Under the pieces are notes generated by a model, which saw only the letters and a list, made by a program, of their open reading frames with translations, did no database searches and had not been told where the DNA came from. 8,669 nt of DNA from Acidobacteriota bacterium (lineage in GTDB: Bacteria > Acidobacteriota > Terriglobia > Bryobacterales > Bryobacteraceae): NCBI GenBank assembly GCA_003223065.1, contig QHXU01000218.1, positions 501-9,169 of the forward strand, written 5' to 3'. A program made the translations under genes and the position numbers. Shown in pieces: positions 4,913 to 8,669 of the stretch. The stretch's first letter is position 1; each line of letters opens with the position of its first letter.

Positions 4913-6672
4913 CGTCTCCTGCGGCGGCTGACCAGGACGTTTTCCAGGAACAAATACTCGATGCCGGTTCCGAGAAAGGTGTAAAGCGCCTCCCGCGGAG
5001 TGTTTACAATCGGCTGTCCCTTGACGTTGAAGCTCGTGTTAAGCACCATCTCCCGCCCGGTGGTTTTCCCCACTGCTCTGAGCAGAGTGTGAAACTCCGG
5101 GTTATCCTTGGCGGCAACGGTCTGCACCCTGGCGGATCCGTTGACGTGGGTGATCGCCGGCAACTGCGCGCGGTATTCGTTGCGGACGTCAACAGTCGTG
5201 ATCATGTAAGGCAGTTCCATCATCGGCGCTACATCGAACCACAGATGCACCTGCTCCAGCGTGACCGCCGGCGCAAACGGGCGAAACGCCTCGCGCATTT
5301 TCACCATGGCGTTGATGCGGTCGCGCATTTCAGGTCGTCCGGGGTCCGCGAGGATACTGCGGTGCCCCAGGGCGCGCGGTCCGAACTCCATCGCCCCCCG
5401 GTACCACCCGATAACCCGGCCCTCGGCGATCAGCTTCGCCGCTTGCGCGCAGGCCTCGTCAAGAGTGTCGTAGAGTTGGGCATCGATCTGGCCGTCGAAC
5501 TCCCTCAACGCGGCTTCGATCTTCTCCATTGAATACGACGGCCCATAGAACGGTGTTGGTGAGCGGAAGTTCCGAACCTCTCCAGCCTGTGACGCACGGT
5601 AGAGGGCCGCGCCGAGCGCCGCGCCGTCATCGCCGGCCGCCGGTTGAATGTATATACCATCAAAACAACCCGACCGCATGAGCGCGCCGTTGGCTGTGCA
5701 ATTCAGGGCCACGCCACCGGCTAGTGCCAGCCGCCGCGACCCCGTCGCGGCGCCGAAATGTCCGCAGATATGTAGCATCACTCTATCGAGACACTCTTGC
5801 AATGCGGCTGCCACATCGCGATGTTCATCCGTGATCTCATCATCCGGCTTGCGTTCCTTCACGAGATTGTCCTCGAGGTAACGTCGCGTAGCGGTATAGT
5901 TCTCGCGTTCGTCTCGGGTGCGGTTCAATCGCAAAATGGGAATTTTGACCGAGCCGCTTGGACATAGTTGTACCGCCTGGTCGAAGAAAGAGCGAAACCG
6001 GGTGGGATCCCCGTAGGGCGCGAGCCCCATGATTTTGTACTCGTCCGAGTTGAAGTCGAAACCCAGGTGCAATGTGACCAGCGAATACAGAATCCCGATG
6101 GAATCATTTGCCGGGATCTCCTGGAGCTTGTCGAGCCGGCCGTCGTGTCCACGAAAAATCGATGTGCTCTGCACTTCGCCCATCGCATCGACCACAATAA
6201 CGAGGCAGTCGTCCCAGCCGGACGTGTAATAAGCGCTTGCCGCATGCGCCAGATGATGGTTTACATGATGAACGCGCTCCAGTGGAAATCCGGGTATGTC
6301 CCGGTTCACCAGCCCAAGCAGCGCTTCTCGGGAGAAAACTTCGCGATATAACCGGGCCGTCGTCGAATCAATCGAGAAAGCTTTCTCGTAGGGCGAGTAG
6401 TCGAAGCCGTGCGCGATTTCATCGATATCCTCGAGCGAGAGCCCGGCTTTCGTCAAGCAATAGCAAATCGCCCCAACCGGGAATCTTGAGCTGTGCTTTT
6501 GCCGATTGAAACGCTCCTCGGCGGCTGCGGCCACCACTTGGCCGTCAATGATCAGAGCCGCAGCGGCATCGTGCCCCTGTGAGATCCGGTACTCCCGCTC
6601 GTCCAGCCCCGGCCAGTGAGCCTTTTTGAAGGATATTGAGTTTTCAAACCCGCTAAGTCCAAGAATATTCAT
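4909..6672 (-). CDS. Carbamoyltransferase, NodU/CmcH/TobZ family
   Basis: A 587-residue O-carbamoyltransferase, full length for the family. Members make carbamoyl-adenylate from carbamoyl phosphate and ATP in a Kae1-like domain, then pass the carbamoyl group to a hydroxyl of a sugar, antibiotic or Nod factor. Motifs: QGHDAAAALIIDG (32-44), EERFNRQKH (52-60), NHHLAHAASAYY (138-149), VDAMG (161-165), AGGVALNCTANG (318-329), QPAAGDDGAALGAAL (343-357), then in the C-terminal domain MEFGPRALGHRSILADP (428-444), REAFRPFAP (460-468) and LNTSFNVKGQPIV (544-556). H139, H143 and D162 match the spacing of the TobZ metal ligands H114, H118 and D137. About 20 extra residues lie between MNILGLSG and GHDAAAAL compared with TobZ (H34 here against H14). 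It starts 21 bases after the ATP-grasp stop with only a weak SD (TTGAAG). The acceptor is unknown; a hydroxyl made by the P450, or a sugar, would fit. Confidence 0.95.
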   Translation of the reverse strand: MNILGLSGFENSISFKKAHWPGLDEREYRISQGHDAAAALIIDGQVVAAAAEERFNRQKHSSRFPVGAICYCLTKAGLSLEDIDEIAHGFDYSPYEKAFSIDSTTARLYREVFSREALLGLVNRDIPGFPLERVHHVNHHLAHAASAYYTSGWDDCLVIVVDAMGEVQSTSIFRGHDGRLDKLQEIPANDSIGILYSLVTLHLGFDFNSDEYKIMGLAPYGDPTRFRSFFDQAVQLCPSGSVKIPILRLNRTRDERENYTATRRYLEDNLVKERKPDDEITDEHRDVAAALQECLDRVMLHICGHFGAATGSRRLALAGGVALNCTANGALMRSGCFDGIYIQPAAGDDGAALGAALYRASQAGEVRNFRSPTPFYGPSYSMEKIEAALREFDGQIDAQLYDTLDEACAQAAKLIAEGRVIGWYRGAMEFGPRALGHRSILADPGRPEMRDRINAMVKMREAFRPFAPAVTLEQVHLWFDVAPMMELPYMITTVDVRNEYRAQLPAITHVNGSARVQTVAAKDNPEFHTLLRAVGKTTGREMVLNTSFNVKGQPIVNTPREALYTFLGTGIEYLFLENVLVSRRRRR

Positions 6673-6693
6673 AGCTTCAACGCCAGCTGGCTT

Positions 6694-7980
6694 TTAGCAG
6701 CACACGTTCCTTTCGTCGGGCGCGGAAGGCACCGCGGCCGCGGTATTCGTATTCAAAGAGCGCGGGCGAAATCGACGCAACATTTCACCGACATCGGCCC
6801 GCAACATCAGCAGCATCGGAACAAGATCGTCCATCGCGAAGAAAGCGGATTCCCGAACACCACGGAGAGATCTCAGCCATTCCCCGAAGGTCAGTTTTCC
6901 GTCCCGGCGATAGCGAAACAACGCCACAAGATCGAAGTCTTCCACTATCCATTTGCGTCCTGGACACGCACGGACGGCAGTAACGGGCTGGCCTGTCATG
7001 TCGAGGTAAAGCGCCCGCGCAACGTCCATCCCGTCATCTGAAACAAACAGGCGGAACGTGCTGCCAATACGCGGGTTCACGTCCAGCACCTTGTATTGAC
7101 CGTCACGCGCGTCGTACCGAAAATCGATGTCGACAATGCCCCGGTAACCGACCGTCTCCATTAAGTCCTCGGCGATACTTGCGACATCTTCGTTTTCCTG
7201 GCACATTCCGAGACTGGTGACACCCGTATAGGCCGGGCATTGTCGGAGCTTTCTTCCAGTGAACCCGGCCAGGCATTCCGAGCGCTCGTTGAAGTAGCCG
7301 TTAAACATCCAGACATCGTCCTCGCCGCCCTGAATGTATTCCTGCACCGCCAGATTTCGTACTGTTTTGTCGTCGACCGAGTCGTAGAAATCAAGCAGTT
7401 CCCGCGGCGTCCGGATGATCAATTTCTTCTTGTTGCCCCAGGCCGGGAGCTGCCCGTCGATCGCCTTGATCATGATCGGCAGCTTCAATGTCTCAGCGCG
7501 TTCGAGCAGATCGTCCTTGGTTTTGAAAAAATGGGTGTCCGGCGTTGCAACCCGGAGTTTTTTCGCCAGGAAATACATCTCCTTCTTGCTGGACAGCGAT
7601 CGGACGAGTCTGCGGCTCTGATCCGGGAAGATGTACCACTCCCGAAGCGCCGCTGCATAGTCAGCCACGAGAATGGCCGCACTGTCTGTGGTTGGGATAA
7701 GGACCGGGCGGCCGCCGAGCAGCCGCGCAATATCCACCAGGCGCTCTACCGATTGCTCTGGCGGTGCTTGGTCGATGTCCCAGACAAACTTGCCCTGGCA
7801 ATACTTCGAAAAAAGGGCTGGCGTCCAGCGACTTGAGTCGACATTGAACACGGGTATTCCCAAACGGCCAAGGCTGCGCGTCACGCCCAGTCCGCCATGG
7901 TGTGGAGAAGCCAGAATCACCACGGGTGTTGAGGTGTCCCTGGTCGGCATGGTCGTCTTGTCGAGCTTTCGATATCTCAC
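6694..7980 (-). CDS. ATP-grasp ligase (CarB-like)
   Basis: A 428-residue single-subunit ATP-grasp enzyme. The N-terminal part is a Rossmann-like pre-ATP-grasp domain (VVILASPHHGGLGVTRSLGR, 20-39; VLIPTTDSAAILVADY, 93-108). The ATP-grasp fold follows, with nucleotide-binding K172 in IMIKAIDG (169-176), VQEYIQGGEDDVWMFNGYF (212-230) and the Mg-binding strand GIVDIDFRY...KVLDVNPRIGS (281-307), with D286, D300 and N302. The more common residue at 300 is Glu. Such enzymes join a carboxylate, through an acyl phosphate, to an amine or other nucleophile; peptide and D-Asp ligases are examples. It could supply the amide bond that the C-domain-less NRPS module cannot make, but this is inferred. The frame opens at a GTG (7980) with an alternative ATG at 7950 (Met11); neither has a good SD, and the conserved core begins after Met11. 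The C-terminus is proline- and alanine-rich and ends in Cys-Cys. Confidence 0.88.
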   Translation of the reverse strand: MRYRKLDKTTMPTRDTSTPVVILASPHHGGLGVTRSLGRLGIPVFNVDSSRWTPALFSKYCQGKFVWDIDQAPPEQSVERLVDIARLLGGRPVLIPTTDSAAILVADYAAALREWYIFPDQSRRLVRSLSSKKEMYFLAKKLRVATPDTHFFKTKDDLLERAETLKLPIMIKAIDGQLPAWGNKKKLIIRTPRELLDFYDSVDDKTVRNLAVQEYIQGGEDDVWMFNGYFNERSECLAGFTGRKLRQCPAYTGVTSLGMCQENEDVASIAEDLMETVGYRGIVDIDFRYDARDGQYKVLDVNPRIGSTFRLFVSDDGMDVARALYLDMTGQPVTAVRACPGRKWIVEDFDLVALFRYRRDGKLTFGEWLRSLRGVRESAFFAMDDLVPMLLMLRADVGEMLRRFRPRSLNTNTAAAVPSAPDERNVCC

Positions 7981-8084
7981 AAATGGATCGGACCGTCTCC
8001 ATCTCCCCGATTCAAATGAATTCCCTTGCTAGCGGGGTCGATGTCATTCAGCAACTCTGTCAGGGGTTCTGAAGTGACGAAAAG
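7981..8084. other. 104-bp gap with a weak nested inverted repeat
   Basis: This is the only sizeable gap in the window. It holds CCCCG (8005-8009) pairing with CGGGG (8033-8037). Nested inside is ATTCA (8010-8014) and TGAAT (8017-8021), separated by two A's. The stems are short and one side carries an 11-base bulge, with no T-run after it on either strand, so this is not a convincing terminator. It could be a 5'-leader hairpin or operator for the ATP-grasp gene. I could not identify a reliable promoter here. A gap of this size would allow a promoter serving everything from the ATP-grasp gene onward. Confidence 0.3.
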
Positions 8085-8669
8085 CTAATTTGACGGTCCC
8101 TCCACAAAACCTGCCCGCCTCTGAGCCCTGCCCCAGGAAGCATGACTCTGGTTGGACAAACTCAGGTCGACGCCACTCTTTTCCAAGACCTGCGAAGCTA
8201 CGGAAATCACCTTGTCTGCGTCCTCCGGAAGTGCCAGGCAGTCCGCGATCGAACCTACGCGCATGTTGCCGAAATACTTGCTGTCAGACATGACCGTGTC
8301 GAGCAAGACTGCCCATCCGGCGGGCTTTCCGTTATTGAGAATCTTCAGGCGTATGAACCTCGGGTTGCCAGGCGGGTACAAGATATTCAGCACATCGGAG
8401 TCGCGGACACCGACCATGGAGTACCAGTACTTGCAGGTTTTCCAGATGTCGTCCGCCCACGTTGAGAATTCATCCACCTGTTCCGCGCAAACAGATCGAG
8501 GTTGTTCGGCGACGGGGGCGACGAGAGGCCACGCAATTCTCGCTCCGATCCAGCCGAAACCCGAATAGGCCGCCGTGGCAAGCACGCACCGTCGAAGCAC
8601 GGTCGTTTTCAAGTACCGGATGTTTCGAAGGAAGCGAAATCCGTTTCGCACCCTGAAGAAAAAGGGCAC
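8085..8669 (-). CDS. GNAT-like acyltransferase, 5' end beyond window
   Basis: A 195-codon frame (194 residues and a TAG stop at 8087-8085) open to the right edge of the window. The codon at the very edge is GTG, but the sequence reads like the middle of a protein (PFFFRVRNGFRFLRNIRYLK), so the true start probably lies outside. The C-terminal half looks like the second lobe of a two-lobed GNAT/FemAB-like acyltransferase: VGVRDSDVLNILYPPGNP (residues 90-107), the beta strands RFIRLKILNNGKPAGWAVLL (108-127), VGSIADCLALPEDADKVISV (137-156) and a final strand-helix GVDLSLSNQSH. The same pattern (RxxxxL...P... strand-G-strand with AV) occurs in the left-edge protein, so the two are likely distant paralogues. 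Acyl donor and acceptor cannot be told. It is 104 bases upstream of the ATP-grasp gene and in the same direction. Confidence 0.6.
   Translation of the reverse strand: MPFFFRVRNGFRFLRNIRYLKTTVLRRCVLATAAYSGFGWIGARIAWPLVAPVAEQPRSVCAEQVDEFSTWADDIWKTCKYWYSMVGVRDSDVLNILYPPGNPRFIRLKILNNGKPAGWAVLLDTVMSDSKYFGNMRVGSIADCLALPEDADKVISVASQVLEKSGVDLSLSNQSHASWGRAQRRAGFVEGPSN

Noticed and set aside
7661..8002. A 113-codon minus-strand frame starting at ATG 8002 right behind GGGGAG
   Set aside because: The SD is directly adjacent to the ATG, the frame overlaps the well-supported ATP-grasp N-terminus, and the product has no recognisable features.
8003..8084. Possible terminator after the right-edge GNAT-like gene
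   Set aside because: The short stems, large bulge and lack of a following T-run do not make a credible intrinsic terminator; kept only as a weak inverted repeat.

Overview
All genes in this window lie on the minus strand, so it reads right to left as one compact, co-directional gene set cut by both window edges. The sequence looks like a GC-rich bacterium with strong Shine-Dalgarno sites (GGAGG types) and ATGA stop/start overlaps. Nothing fixes the taxon; a soil or other environmental bacterium rich in secondary metabolism is a guess. I recognise no mobile element, tRNA, rRNA, CRISPR array or integration scar, and no gap between genes is longer than about 105 bases.

Order of transcription: (1) the C-terminal part of a GNAT-like acyltransferase (8669-8085, 5' end outside the window); (2) a 104-base gap with a weak inverted repeat; (3) a CarB-type ATP-grasp ligase (7980-6694); (4) a NodU/CmcH/TobZ-family carbamoyltransferase (6672-4909); (5) a Sfp-type 4'-phosphopantetheinyl transferase (4912-4133, overlapping the previous gene by ATGA); (6) a stand-alone NRPS adenylation-thiolation didomain (4102-2208), split in two by a frameshift; (7) a bacterial cytochrome P450 (2211-958, again an ATGA overlap); (8) a second GNAT-like acyltransferase (948-1, 3' end outside the window, GTG start).

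The genes read as a small-molecule pathway built on a carrier-protein-bound amino acid. The PPTase would arm the carrier domain, and the A domain would load it. Its ten specificity residues, read after repairing the frameshift, are DAWFLGNVVK, a published leucine code. The P450 could hydroxylate the tethered residue, the carbamoyltransferase could carbamoylate a hydroxyl, and the ATP-grasp enzyme and the two GNAT-like proteins could make amide or ester bonds. No condensation or thioesterase domain is visible. The pathway assignment is inference; the individual families are well supported.

The most striking feature is an exact 11-base tandem duplication (3316-3337) inside the adenylation domain. 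Deleting one copy restores an uninterrupted 627-residue A-T protein with every core motif, including the substrate-pocket residue coded right beside the repeat. The gene is therefore either freshly inactivated, switchable by repeat slippage, or affected by a sequence error.
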